A DNA stretch of 64,000 nucleotides from Lyophyllum atratum (GCA_014905825.1 JACGCN010000006.1:744001-808000), one strand, 5' to 3'. Shown: positions 23,386 to 36,400, counted from the stretch's first letter. The notes: generated from the sequence alone by a model not told the origin. Numbers and translations: made by a program.

Positions 23386-23968
23386 CCCAGGACTTGACCC
23401 CAGGTACCTATGTGCTCGCATTTGCGGGAATGTGTTTACAGACTTTGTTTGTGCCTCCCGATCCACCAACCGGGGTTTGTCACTCCCCACTTCCCTTCGT
23501 TTGGACCTGTCTCGTACTTTACTATGGATTCTTGGGCTACTAGGGCTAATGTATCAGTGACATACAGACCTTGGGTTTCAATTACCACCGCCCTACAGGG
23601 TCTATCTTCTAGGACATCAGGTTTTGTAGACTACAGTCGGACACGTAGTGCATCTATCCAGCTACTACCCACATAATTACCTTTGCACAATGATCACGTC
23701 GAGGACTTTGACTCTTGAGGCCTGAAGCATTGACTCAGGTGTGATCTTGTGTGTTTAGGCTTGATTTAGGCGTAGCACGAGTTCGCCAGGTCCGGGATCC
23801 GATCATTTGCCTCGGAAACGCTTCATATCTTCGCGGCTTCTGCATCAGGGTTTACTCAAAGTCCCAAAGCAACGTGCGCTTGCGTGGCTTGAACACGCTC
23901 AACAACCTGGGAGCACCCGCTGTCCATGCCACATAACCAGAATATGGTTGAAATAGGCCGCCCAGCCT
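23386..23968. other. Intergenic region between oxidase and kinase-like gene
   Basis: Mostly without coding signal. A short coding-like run appears at about 23850-23935 (RGLNTLNNLGAPAV), in front of the cysteine-rich exon, but it ends in a stop. Confidence 0.4.
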
Positions 23969-23976
23969 TCAACAGG

Positions 23977-24109
23977 GCGTTTACAAATGCGGTTTCGACT
24001 CCAACGGAATCGAGGACGCCAACAGTTACTGCTCCTGCACCACGAGTGCAGACTGCGACGGTGCATGTCAAGCGTGTCACGTTGACATCGAAGAAGAACT
24101 GGTGGATGG
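23977..24109 (+). other. Cysteine-rich coding-like exon of uncertain membership
   Basis: Between a good acceptor (cttcaacag, ending 23975/23976) and a good donor (gtgagt, 24110) one frame reads GVYKCGFDSNGIEDANSYCS and then CTTSADCDGACQACHVDIEE. It has six cysteines in a compact pattern (C-x14-C-x-C-x6-C-x3-C-x2-C) and codons ending mainly in G or C. Joined to the next exon at 24167, this frame stops after a few codons (at about 24180). The kinase-like gene instead needs the other frame, which starts at the ATG at 23926 and reads a low-complexity Thr/Ala/Pro sequence. Either it is part of a small secreted-type protein or relic, or it is a kinase 5' exon with a frame change. Confidence 0.45.
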
Positions 24110-24171
24110 GTGAGTATTGCCTTTCTCGTCACCGATGTAAGTCTCACTAAGTGGGACGATGTCCAGTGGAG

Positions 24172-25245
24172 ATGGATGAGGAGGAGGAGAAAAACAATGC
24201 CATGAACTCGTTCTCCTCGTCCGACGACGCATCGGTGGATCCGATGTACAACTACAGGCACGGTGCCGACCAGTACAACATCGATCCCAAACGGTCGGAA
24301 TCGCCGCCGCCGTCACCCATTTATAACCCACCACGCCATCCAACATCGATCTTCTCCTTTCCAACACCGACTGCGTATAGTGCGCCTCCCAACCCCACCG
24401 GAAGCATAACCCCTTGCGCCCGTGGATCCGCGTCAGAACTCTTCAAGTGTATCGTGAAGAAGCCCGACGTCGTACAGCTCGAAATCAACGGCGACATGCA
24501 CTCGAACGCGTCCGACGTGACCGTCCAATTCCTAGCGGAGCTCCGCGTGTATACCACGCTTGCGCGACACCGCAACATATGCGCCTTCCTCGGGTCGCTG
24601 GAGAACGTTGGGTTAGTTCTCGAATATCTAGAGGGCCGTACGCTGTATGACGTTGTCATCGCGCGCCCGCCACTCTCTGAACCCCAGAAGATCGACTACC
24701 ATAACCAGCTCCTCGATGGGCTAACGCATCTCCACTCCTACCGTCTAAGCCACGGCGACCTCTCGTTGCTAAACGTGCAGGTGACCTCGCCCGGTGACAC
24801 GATCAAGCTCCTTGATTTCGGGCGCTCCGTGTCGGCGGACTCGATTTATAGGGCGCCTGAGGACGAGCCGGTCGACCCATTCGATTCACTGCACCGCAAG
24901 GCGTCTAACCCTGCACATATCAGACTCCCTGCGCCCAGGTTCGAGCAAATTCACCCGGGGACGCGCCCGTTTTCGGCGCCAGAGATTTTGCGTGGGGAAT
25001 GCCAGGATGCGCGGCTTGCGGACGCGTATAGCTTTGGGATGATCTTGGTGTGTTTGGATCGCTGCGAGAGCGTGGATGTGAAGCCGTGGGACCAGAGGAA
25101 GGACCTTCTACCGAAGGATCTCTTTGATGGATGTGTGATATTTCAGCAGCGTGCAAGGGAATACTTGAAGAAGTGTACTGAAGGGAGGAGGAGATTACTG
25201 AAGGGTGATATGATCGACACGGACCATCCACAGATGGAAACATAA
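24172..25245 (+). CDS. Protein kinase-like protein
   Basis: From the ATG at 24172 the product has 357 residues; including a 5' exon from 23926 (donor at 24110, acceptor before 24167) it would be 420 and in frame. After an acidic, Pro/Ser-rich N-terminus comes a kinase fold. AEL in FLAELRVYTTLARHRNICAF looks like the helix-C Glu, LVLEYLEGRTLYDVV is the hinge, and SHGDLSLLNVQ is the catalytic loop (HxDxxxxN, with Gly in place of Arg). LLDFGRS is the DFG motif, RPFSAPEIL the APE motif, and DAYSFGMIL subdomain IX. A clear glycine-rich loop and the VAIK lysine are not obvious, although a Lys occurs in CIVKKP. It could be a divergent active kinase or a pseudokinase. No family name is assigned. Confidence 0.8.
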   Translation: MDEEEEKNNAMNSFSSSDDASVDPMYNYRHGADQYNIDPKRSESPPPSPIYNPPRHPTSIFSFPTPTAYSAPPNPTGSITPCARGSASELFKCIVKKPDVVQLEINGDMHSNASDVTVQFLAELRVYTTLARHRNICAFLGSLENVGLVLEYLEGRTLYDVVIARPPLSEPQKIDYHNQLLDGLTHLHSYRLSHGDLSLLNVQVTSPGDTIKLLDFGRSVSADSIYRAPEDEPVDPFDSLHRKASNPAHIRLPAPRFEQIHPGTRPFSAPEILRGECQDARLADAYSFGMILVCLDRCESVDVKPWDQRKDLLPKDLFDGCVIFQQRAREYLKKCTEGRRRLLKGDMIDTDHPQMET

Positions 25246-26492
25246 AAGCATCAGCACCTCGACCTGAAGCTCGGTCTCGGGAACTGCACATATCCACTGT
25301 AGAACCATTGGATCGCGCCTATTGCGCGACCACTGCACACTATCATTGATACCTCAGGTGCATTCGCCATCCTGCACCTCATGATACCCCGCCACACTTG
25401 TATTTGTTTGGTCCTACCGTCGCATTATTTGGAGGTCTGTCGTCTGTACCTCGTCGGAAGCATTTGTTGTACAATCATATTTTGCATCTACAGTTACGCA
25501 TCTAATCATTCAATGTGATGCTTCGTCTGTACATCCAGCGGAAGTATTTGTTGTACAATTATACTTTGCATCAACAGTTACGCATCTAAGCATTCAATGT
25601 GATGAGAGTATAATCCTTCGCATCACTTACGCCATGGCTTGGCGCTTGCGCCACTGGCTCAAACGCCTTCTCCACAATCGCGGAAGCCATCGAAGTATAC
25701 TCGATACGCCCTAAGGTCCACATACGTATTCAATTCCATTTCGCACGTACATCCTTTCCTTTGCACCCAACCGCATAGAGCCCGCCTACGTGAAGCGCCT
25801 TCCATACCTCGCCGTATCAAGAGTACACTTTGATCGTTCGAGGGCAGGACCACTGTTCAATGTGCCGGGAAGGCCTTCAGACGCGTGTCAAGTGACAAGG
25901 ATGTTATCCCCACGCCGAGCCTCCCCACCTGCTTCTCAATCAAATGTCCCATATGTAAACCAGAGCAATGCACATGTACAAGTAGCTCACTTCTTGCCTA
26001 GCAGCTTGCAAGAATATCTGGTCTTGTCACCATCGACTCGGGGATACATATTAGTGGAATATATGCGCCACCATTATGGCTCCTCACAAACCACTCGCGA
26101 GCCCCAGCCGACTCCAAGCTACTCAGCTGCGAGCTAGCAATTTCGGACTTTGCACAATCTGCATGCTAACTAGAGGCGGGTATCTTTCAGCGAGCAGACC
26201 AAGCTTCAAATATCGTACACGAACACTTATGCCCTCGTCAGAAATGGCGCTATTTTGGTTCGAGCTAGGAGTGTGGCATTCCAGGAGGCAGGCCGCGTGA
26301 ACAGGACTCGTGCTATCGTGAATGAGATAAACATACATTCGAGTACACTGCTACTTTGCGGAACGGAGGATGTAGATGTGGTATAATGATAATATAATAG
26401 GTCGCAACCGCTATGATCAATCAAGAATCTCCGCTCTGTTCGTTACTCTGTCCAACGTCTCCAAGTGTCTACGTCTCGCTTCGCCCACCGTC
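25246..26492. other. Intergenic region with an 83-bp tandem duplication
   Basis: No supported gene. It contains the 3' flank of the kinase-like gene and the repeat annotated at 25441-25604. Confidence 0.5.
25441..25604. repeat. Direct tandem repeat, two copies of about 83 bp
   Basis: Copy 1 starts at 25441 and copy 2 at 25524. Both share CGTCTGTAC near the start, then ATTTGTTGTACAAT, TTTGCATC and CAGTTACGCATCTAA, and end CATTCAATGTGATG. About ten substitutions separate the copies. Not coding. Confidence 0.85.
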
Positions 26493-27410
26493 TCATCTTC
26501 TGCTCGAGGGACGGCTGGCAAACTTGGCTCGTACCAGGCGCACTAAGCCCATGCACCGTCTCATTATCTGCATCCCACCGAGTGCAGGCTGGCCCACCTG
26601 GCTCGAATCAGACGCAGCAGCCGGTAGCTGCTTACCAGGCAGAGATATATCAGAGGATGGCGGGTCGGACGTCGTTATAGTAGGTACCGCGGCAAGCGAC
26701 GCGCGCTTCATCACTCCTCCAGCGAACTGCCGGTCCGAAGTCAACAACTTGTTGGTATTAGGTTTGGCCGGGCCGGGCATGGATTCCGTGGCGTCCTTGC
26801 GCTTTGTTTTCTCCTGTTGTCGGTGAAGTTGTACGGGTGCGTCGCGCCAGAAATTCTTATCGTCCTGCTTCTTCTTCAGCTCACGTCCGTTCATCTTAGG
26901 CCTGGCTTCTGCAACATGACCCTCCGCGGCATTCACAGGGCTCATCGGCGACTCGGAGATAGCTGCACGAGCAGCCCGAATCGTGGTCATTCGCTTGGAG
27001 TCACCGATACCACGCGTCCAGATACCGCGTTTCTTTCCAAAGAGTGCAGGGAGTTGCAAGAATTTCTTGTCGTGAGATTCGCGAGGAATGATATCGCCTA
27101 GCCCAGATAAGTTACGTCTTCGCTTTTCAGCGCTGGACCGAGATTTTGAGTCCGACGCGGAGTCTGTACTCGTGCTTGTGCTCTCCTCATAGTCATGCCT
27201 CAGTGGCGAATCATTGGACGAATGGTAGTCCGCGGTGCGGAACTGTCGTTTCTGGGAGTCGTGATGTAGATCCTGGACGTGTGTGAGCGAGCTAGGGTCG
27301 GAAACGCCTTTGGCGTTGGGTGTGAATGGGTTGACAGAGGCATAGGCAGTGCTGACACTCCAGCTGAAGACGATAAGAGTTGGGACAAGGAGATGCGATG
27401 ATGGACGCAT
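26493..27410 (-). CDS. Secreted hydrophilic protein with several Lys-Arg sites, function unknown
   Basis: A single open frame from the ATG at 27410 to 26493 gives 305 residues. It begins with a good signal peptide (MRPSSHLLVPTLIVFSWSVS, cleavage near TAYA). The rest is hydrophilic and low in cysteine, with possible Kex2-type dibasic sites spaced through it: SQKRQF, AEKRRRNL, FGKKRGIW, DSKRMTT, VMKRASL. The segments between the sites are not repeats of each other, so this does not fit a classic Kex2-processed repeat protein. The upstream in-frame ATG at 27572 would hide the signal peptide and is not preferred. No family is recognised. Confidence 0.6.
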   Translation of the reverse strand: MRPSSHLLVPTLIVFSWSVSTAYASVNPFTPNAKGVSDPSSLTHVQDLHHDSQKRQFRTADYHSSNDSPLRHDYEESTSTSTDSASDSKSRSSAEKRRRNLSGLGDIIPRESHDKKFLQLPALFGKKRGIWTRGIGDSKRMTTIRAARAAISESPMSPVNAAEGHVAEARPKMNGRELKKKQDDKNFWRDAPVQLHRQQEKTKRKDATESMPGPAKPNTNKLLTSDRQFAGGVMKRASLAAVPTITTSDPPSSDISLPGKQLPAAASDSSQVGQPALGGMQIMRRCMGLVRLVRAKFASRPSSRR

Positions 27411-30400
27411 TGTAGTTGTAGTGATAGGTTGGCAGAATATTTCTTGATAAATATATCGAGTGGTGGTAGTAGGAAGACAAGAGGCACTGGCGATTTCAGT
27501 GCTGGTTGACCGAACTTTATATTCGCCGGCGGCTGACCATGTCACCAAAGTGTGACGGAAATAGAGATACAAGTTTGATCACTTTCATAGCTTGGATAGG
27601 GCCTTTTCAAAGCCACATCGTTCTGCTCCAGAGAATAATTCGGCCACCATAGATTATCGAATACTGACCATCTACAGTCACACGAGGCTCGGCCCTTAGT
27701 CGAAACCCAGACCACAGATCGACCGAATGGACGAAGGTGCGCAGACAGGGAGCATGGGCTTCTGAGTTAGAAGCCGTACGAGATCGCGGATACCTGTATA
27801 CTTGTAGCCTGAATCACGCCCAGAAGATAGATATGTGGTAAGGCAAGATCTGGGGGATTGGAGGCGATGGCAAAGAAGAGTCGAGGTGTAGCGGTACAGT
27901 TACAAGTACTTTGAGACATCTCTAACTCCCTTAGAGGCAATCAGCCACTGAACGGAGAATCAATCTCTGTTACTTGGGAAGAACACTGAAGGGTAACGAC
28001 AGAGTATGGGAACGAGGAGAATGCCATCCCAGTGCAGCCTATCCAGGAACCTCGTCGCGAGAATGCCTCAGTGGTACATAACTGTGTTTCCGGTCCGAAT
28101 GAATGGGAAGAAGGCCTCGACATGGGAGTTGCGGATCATATTGTCTCTGGATGGCTGTATTGAATGAGAGAATGATGTCACATATGTGTCCTCTTGTGCG
28201 ACACAAATTTGAGGTGATCGACGAGGGGGATCGGCCGGTATAGGATCCAATATTCGCATTCGTGCCATTCGAATGCGTCCAAGAGAGACACCCGTAGCGC
28301 GGAAAACTCGTCCATAAAATGTGGTCTGTAGTGCGTCTCCGGATGTTGAGTTGTATCGCCGATACGAAGGGACCAGTGAACTCGAAATCAGCCACCCAGC
28401 GAGAGCACAGTATTTGTGTACGGGAGCATGAGCATGCCAAATACACGGATGACGGCATTCTACAATACAAAGACCAGGAGTCAGAACGTTATCTGAGCAT
28501 GAAAAAAAGGCAGATTCCACACACTAGATTTGCTCCCATGGAGGCATGTAACCCCCTCTCCCACCACATTTACCACTTCCAGCTACCTATCGCATCCGAC
28601 CCACCGCAACGACGAAACGAACAGCTTTTCATAGTCAAAGGAAGTAATCAAGTGGCCACCATATCATCCTCGCCGGACTCAAGCCACAGAGGCGGTATGG
28701 GTGCGACTATGCCATTGATATCGCCTTGTGGTTATGGCGGAGCTGGAGGACCTCCAAGCCCAAGGTTGGGTTTCGCGCGCGCTGTCAGCCTAGTGGGGCG
28801 CCATGCGGAGCGACCCAAAACTCATCCGCACCAGTCACAGCACCGGTGAGGGCGGTTTAAACATATTGCGCCGTCGTAGCCGCTGACTCCTCGACGGGGA
28901 TTGCTCGGGTCATCGATGTCCCAGTCTTCAGGCGGCCTGTGAGGCCCTGCGGCGGCCCAAAGATGACGCCGGGGACATAGCTATGCCAGAATTCCATGAA
29001 AAAAACTGTGGGGGGGTTCACAATGAGGAGGTCGGGAGTTTGACAGGGAAGTGGAGTGATCGGCAAACAGAGACTTTACGAAACCAACACCTGCCGTTCG
29101 GAGATGACTTCAACCTCACGATTCTCCTATCACCACGACACGCACGGCGTCAACATTTCACAAGAATTCCTTTTGAACACTGGTATTTTTCAATGCTAGA
29201 CGGCCAGAATAAATAGTATGGTGGGACAAAGGTGCCGCTCTCATGGGTTGAAAGATAAGTGAGTTTCCAAACCACTCTTCCTCTGCTCTATATCACGGTA
29301 GATATGCACCACAGGCTGACATCCGCCGGGTACCATGCATACGCAGCTACCCGTCGGACGATACACATACATCCTTGGCTATCCCTGTGAAGCACACATG
29401 AGCAAGTTACGACCACCGTTCACTACAACATACCCGGTTCCCCTCGCGCGTCGTTGAGTATCCTGTCTTCACCCGGATTACCGTCGATGTACGCTCCCAG
29501 GCTAAAGTCCACTATGCATACCCATCGCGATGAGGACACTCGGCACAACTTCGTCGTTGTCGGCGCTCCAGACTGCTGCGGGAATGCGCAGTCAAGGTGA
29601 ATGGACCTCCTCATGGACTTGTGCGTAGGCTCCAGCGGTCGTGTGCACGGAGTCCTAAGCCTGGAATTGTCAGCTTTGTATCTGTTACCTTTCAGCAGCA
29701 TGGGCATCGCCATAAGCTTACGGTTCCACCGCACCGACCTTGTGGAGCCCGAACCGCTGCCACCATTTGTCATTTTTTCCGGGGCATAGGGCCAGAGTTG
29801 CTTGGGCCCTGCCGGATAACGCCCTTTATAAACTGATATCGTATAGGCTTCACGATGAAGATAAAGGGGCAGACAAACCGATCTGCTCCTACCCAGTGGT
29901 CAAGAAGTACGGCAGTGAGACTAACTTTCCGGGGTGGCCTTGCTAAGTGTCGAGCAAGATACGCGAACCTAACGATATCGCCAGGCCATTTGGAATCACA
30001 CTTCGGCTCACAGGGAGAATAGGGAGCGGACGAACCTATCTGCTTTCTGGACCAGCATTTTATAAGCGTGCGTTGTTAGGCATTGCCACCTCTGCTAGGA
30101 TGGGCGCCTCCAGAGTCGACGCATGTCGGCGGGCTCTACCTCATCTCAACATGCCAATCCTGAAAGCTCTTCAACCCGCCTGCGCTATGTATTTGTCGGG
30201 CTAACTGGCTTTGCCTCTACCGGTCGACTTGAGGAAGGGTAGTACGTTGGTCTCCGATGTCCGACAGGACGGTTCTCCAGTTGATCAGGAGTATGGTTGA
30301 GTCATCTTCCGTTCCCTCCTGCTGCTTGGTCGCTCGAGGTACTACCCGGGCGGCGGATGGCGATGAGTCCACCACATGGTCCCGGACGAGACGGCGGCCC

Positions 30401-33400
30401 CTTGGTCGGGAATTTTCCATTCCTATGGTAATGTACTCTTGTGGCGACCTGGTGAGAGGTGCCCACAGGTGGAGTGCAATCTAGAGGGAAAATGTCCGAC
30501 CCGGGTCGTCATGCATGACGGACGAAATCTCGCGCGGCCTTGAGCGACATATGCCCACAGGTAGTCCCACCCATTGACGACAGATGCCACTGCCATCTAG
30601 GTAGCGTGTCGATTATCTCACAGACGAGGAGGAATGGAGCGTTATGCGGCAGCGACGGCGACTGTGGAGCTTAGGCGACAAAGGTGGGAGGTTTCGTGTG
30701 TCTGCGTTGGGAGGTGTTGGTCACCAATAATTTTCTTTGTCACGAACAGGCCATCTATATTCCACATATCTCCACATTCTTTCCAACTCGTAGCTCGGGG
30801 GTCTTCATTGCCCCAATTCTGCTCCAGAGGATCATCCGACTTATTCCAAGGTCCCCACGTTACGGCGCCCAGGTGTTCCTGACAGGCTTATCGTGCTTCT
30901 GGCCATTACAAAACCCGAGCTTGTCTCTCCAATTTGTTCTATTTACGGGGAAAGCCTTGCTGTCGACTCATTCACCTGACCTCCTCGCCCTGTTTTCTAC
31001 AGGTGCCCATCGATAACTCGTCATCGACACGCCATATATCAAGGTTCAGCCACCAGCTTGGGACCCGACAAACCTTTCTAGACAAGGGTCCATCTCACGA
31101 CGTATCCCCTGACCTCATGCACAACAAACAAGAAGCCTCCATTATTTTCCATTTGGCGTGGTGACACTTCTTTGCCGGCTCCTCCTCGTATCATGTCGGA
31201 ATCGATAATGCTCACCTGGTACCACGTCCTCAGATTGACTTATCTTGATGGGAGTTGGCTCCCATTATCTCGTTAACTGTTCCACGAGACGTCATTCGTA
31301 CTGGCCTCACCAGGGAATGATGACTACACGGGCGATATCTCGATACGATTATCCCATGGACTTGTATCACAGTGAAGGACCTTGTCGTCGACCTGTACCG
31401 CGTTGGTTGCACGAGGTCTCCGTAGAGCCTTCCTAAGTCTTTCTGATTGCGAGTGCACCCTCCTATCACATCGTTCTTTCTGAATATGGCCACCTACATA
31501 AACTATCCTGGTCCGTTATGTTTCCAATCCAGAAGAGATAAAGAGACCGTGTTCGTCGTTACGTTGTATGTGAACATTTTTATTGCACGTTCGCGTCAAG
31601 ATAGCTCGCTCTCTCATATTCAAAAGACAAAAGATCTCCAAAGCGCACAACCTGGTCTAGTGCAAGGTAATCCACGTACTTGCGAGGACGGTTTTAACAG
31701 CTTGTCACATCTCCAATTTCTTGGATGGATATGTTTGTAGGAACGTGCGTTTACATACACTTAAGGAAATTACGCCGAAGCGAAGATGTTAGAGATAGAA
31801 GTCTCTTGATTCAACGTCCATGACCGGATGTGAACTTCCATGACAGGCATAACCCCTGCTGAGAGCACCTGCGGAGAACCATCGATAGCGAAAGGCAGTG
31901 CTTGCAGCGATGTTCCATACAACACTGACATTCTTCCGGGATGCGCACGGCCTATCGCCACTCGGCAGCGCATCGTGGCGCATCTTTGCTACATCTATTC
32001 GTTCCTGAAGGCCCCAAGTCTTGCTGTCGTGTGAACCTTAGAAAGCACCTGATTGCACTTTGGAAGGATACATGATACGCCGTACAGCGATGACGGTTTG
32101 AATGACGCGAAAATTGTGGGTCCTCGCAATGTAGTCCCGGAAAGGAACACATGGGGGTTCCGCACGACGTATACATGGCATCTATAGATATCGATTTTCC
32201 ACGTCAGCATCGTGGACCACGACACTGGAAACTCTAAGAACAAGCAGACCCGGTGGTCGCCGAATGAACTGAGGGGTAGAAGCCTGCCTTCTAGACTAGT
32301 GCTACGGTCAAAGAACCTTTCATCGATAACCTTATATTATCTATGTAAGTGGAGGGAAACGTTCAAGGACCTCAAAGGACTCACGAAAATGCTTCTCTCC
32401 CGAGCTGAAAAAGCGGTTTACAAGCGAAGATGAGGTAGATGTTCTCAGCCGCCTGTGGATCTAGACGTGTGGGAGAGTTTTGGACTTATCGGGGGCGCCT
32501 TGCAAAGGGAGCGGTCGAAGAATACACATCAGTCTTTTGCTTGACTGGAATGTCAGCATCCCAGTGGTATGTACGGAGGTTGCGCCTGGATAATCGACTA
32601 CCTCCGATGGATATAAACATATACCTTGCCATGATTCCGCATCTGAAGCTGGTCCTTTTCACCTGGTGGCTTGGATGGCCAGGCGAATGAGTTGGATATC
32701 TAGGGTCTTGTTGACCACCAAAATAGAACCACTATTCAACCAACGTCACCAGACACACGGTGAAGATCTAGGAGGCGAGAATCTGGACATTGGAATGATC
32801 GTTCGTGCCAGATGGAGAAATATGGGGTGCCCACTTCAACGCCCCCGAAGACCCCGGTCGGCGAGGTTGGAAGCAAAGGATACAAAGACTAAATCTGAAG
32901 TAAACACGAAGGATTTGCTCGTGACGAAGTTTATTAATAAATTGATGGCAGTGACCATCGTCACTCGCCAAAAGCTATAAAGCCGTCCACCCATCCCAAA
33001 AACTCCATCGACCCTCCCAACTCCAACACACGCGACCTACATGCCTTCTTCCTTGCTATGATACTATGCGACATCCTCCTTCTCTTTTTTTTTTTGCGCG
33101 CCTATCTAGACTTTGTTGCTTCAAGGGGATGCGCGACGCGTTGTCTGTCTGCTATTCACGACGACCTGGGCCAATCCTTGGTCGGGCGTGGTCCATCTCA
33201 TTATGTACTCCGCCAAGTGATACCTCTTCCGAGGCTGTCGCGGGAGTACATTACCATGGGAATGGATGACTCCCGACCATGGTGCCGTTCCTTGTCTCGG
33301 GAATGCGTAGCGGACGCGTCGCCCCATCCATTGTCCCAGCAATCCTTCGGTACTCAAGCTGATAATGAATGAAAGGTCGCTGGTGACGCGGACTTTCGTA

Positions 33401-36400
33401 AGGCTAGGACCGTCCCGACAATTTAACATGGGAACGATGTCGATAGATGGGCATCGAGAACTCTGCGTGTTGGGGGAGGCAAATCAGTGCTAGAGCTAGT
33501 AAGAATTGGTACATCTGATATTAGGTTTAATTCACTGACATTCATCTGTAGGGAGCTTGATAATTGTCGTCTAAGGGCAGCTGGGTTCGTCTACTTCCCG
33601 TTCTTGAAGCTGAAATAAGTGTTGATTCTGTCATCTGTCACCGACACTGAGTACTCAGAACATTACTTACATATTATATCTATTAATGCTACTCGTCAAT
33701 GCAGCTCGTACAAAGTGATGAGGCTCCTCGGCCTTCCCTTCAAAATCCGCTTCGCGTGGCGTATCTCAAAAGTCGCTCAATTCTGAAGGCAATGGTTTCA
33801 GTCAATACCTATTACAAGCGGCTTAAGCGCCTCACCTGAAGCAGAAACGCCCTAGGCCTAACCAATAGTTCACCCCTGAGCCAGATAGCGAGCCTGCCAA
33901 CACCGCGAAGATACACTAATAATGGCTTGCCGCTTCTCATCTAATCCGCGGATCAACTACATCCGCCCCGAAGCCTTCTCCTCCCCCAGTAAGTACTCGA
34001 AACATTTTGATCAACCGGCGCCCCGGTTTCCAATGCTCCGGTGAAGGTTACGCTAGGGGATTGAGGTTGGGTTTGTGCTGTCACGCCCGGGTCGAGGATC
34101 CTTGCTCGTCCGTTCCTGGCGGTAGGATATGTTGTACGGGTGAGAGCCTATGGACTCATAAGGAGCTCGAAGCTAACGATAGCAAGTTTAACGGCGCCCA
34201 TCCACCTCCCAGCGTTGAAAAATCATCGTCGGTCGAGCGACGCATGGCTCGGACTTGATAGTCTAGTCTCGCTGTGATGCACCATGGAGGCCTCCTGGCT
34301 CTCCTGCTGACTGTTGCTAGCACGAAGACTGGTCTTAGAGACCGAAACAACCTCAAACGACGCAAAGCACCGGGATATCTGATAAGAACCCGTAATGACA
34401 GTGGGGTCGTGCACACTGTGGTAGGACCGTAATCGCTGACTTGGAACAGCCGCCGGTGTTGAGTCCGCTCGGCTGCCTCCGCCAGGGCCCAGCACAGCCA
34501 CAACAATAATTGACTCGAACTAAACTTTGAACTCGCCCCCTGGGATACGTACTCCTGCCGCTGCAGCACCTCCCAACCGCCGTTTTATGATTTCATGCGC
34601 ACCTAACAACCACTCTGGCACTCCTCAGGAAATCCGCTCTGGTTACCGGTTGAAGTTCAGGTGTTGAACGGGCCCGAATGACGCTGGGGCGTTTTGATGG
34701 GTGGTGCAACTATCTTCCTCGCAAGGGCCACTGTGGTGTGGCTTTATGGGCTCTGTGCCGGAACTCAGGTGCTGGCGAGGACTATGCATGTGCCACTAGA
34801 ATGGGAGGCGCGGCCACTACGGGTGTGTCAAATTCATCCGCAGTCGTTTACCGAAATTTTAACGTACGATGCGCCGCGATGTTCCAGGATTAGTCCATGA
34901 TCTGGGGCAACGACAGCACATGTCACGGAAGCAATTCAGACATCGGATCTCCGCATTCGAACTATCATGCCTTTCGCTGGTTGCAGGACCATCGTGGCGG
35001 AACAATGAGGCGCAATTACTTTACACCGCGAAAGCTATCCACGCACTCCAGTACCATGCGTCTTATCCGGGGTTTCCACTCTTGAAAGTGTGCGCTATCA
35101 AAAATTCTCTCCAGCCTTTTCTCGCACGTCGGATTTATAGACCTTAAAGTAGCCACAAATGCCGTCGGTTTTTACGGGGCCTTCGTGGACAACCTCAAGC
35201 GGCGACTCCAACCTTCCAACGTTATCGATATCTCAAACTCCAAATGTTACACGATTCCCTTCTGTTATTCGCTCGGGAACAGCCTTACGCGCCTTTCTCA
35301 AACATCATGCAGGGTTTAGCATAAATGGGGTCAGTGTGGCGAGCGATGCGTATGGCTCAAAGTTCAACAACTGTCATCAGGTAATGGCTTGGGGCTTGGA
35401 CCTCGCAGCCATCGACCGACCATTCACTCACTAACTTCCTCGTGGATCTCCGGAAATTTTCTTGGCCCCTTCCCACCACCAGCTTCCCAGGTCTGACGGC
35501 GGAGCATCTTTCACCCAGGTCCCGACCATCGCCACTGTCGCTATCACTTTGGTGCGGATACACATGCCTACATGAGATCAAGACGGACTCACGATTTCCA
35601 CAGTAGAGGCCTTAGCTACGCTCTTTTGAAAGCTACAAAATTCGAAGACATATGGATAATGCAACGGCGACCGCGGCGTCACCTACCTTCAAAAAGTATT
35701 TGCAAAACCCATCTCATTGAACATCTCTCTGACAGCTTCAAGCTTCACAGGATATGGGATATCACGTCTCCCCATGGTGCTTCTTTTTTAAGAGGATGTG
35801 ATTAAACAGACTCGTCGCGGAGTCCCAAGGTTAAAGGCATTACTATTTTTAGGATGTGGAAGATGCCGCGATCCCGTGCTATAAAACAGTGAAAGTAATT
35901 GGAAGTAGCTCCCCACCTCCCACTACCTTCATATCGCCGTGCATTTGACGCTCCCTATCCTGAAACCATCTAATTCCTCTGCTATACCGAGCCAAAAAAA
36001 CCGTATGTTCACCCGCACGCCGGCCAACCACGTCCAAAGTAATAAGTCGACGAGTTCAAGGTGCATACCACTCTATCTCTCTTCTTCAACGATGCTTACC
36101 TCGACGTTTCGCTGAAGATTTCTGTCGATGAACGTAATAGGAGACGGCGCTGATATATAGCCTCGCTTCCTCATTCGGCGTTCGCTTGTCATTTGGTAAA
36201 AGCTCAGAACGGAAAGTAGGGGTAGATGGAGGGGGTCCAAGCATGGAGGTAACACACACACGATGTCTGCGCGTATGCCACTCCCACAGACAGGTGAGCG
36301 TGTTTTTTGACCGCCCTCATACATAGCTAAAAGACATATACAGCCCGAACACTGGTTGCCTGGCGGAATATGGCACCAGCGCAAGACGACTCATGGCGGC

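Noticed and set aside
28068..28520. 150-codon minus-strand frame in the gene-poor block
   Set aside because: Composition is protein-like in places, but no family, start or intron structure could be supported.
31447..31740. Possible retrotransposon reverse-transcriptase relic
   Set aside because: Only a vague resemblance to the YVDD region; no flanking integrase, protease or terminal repeats were found.
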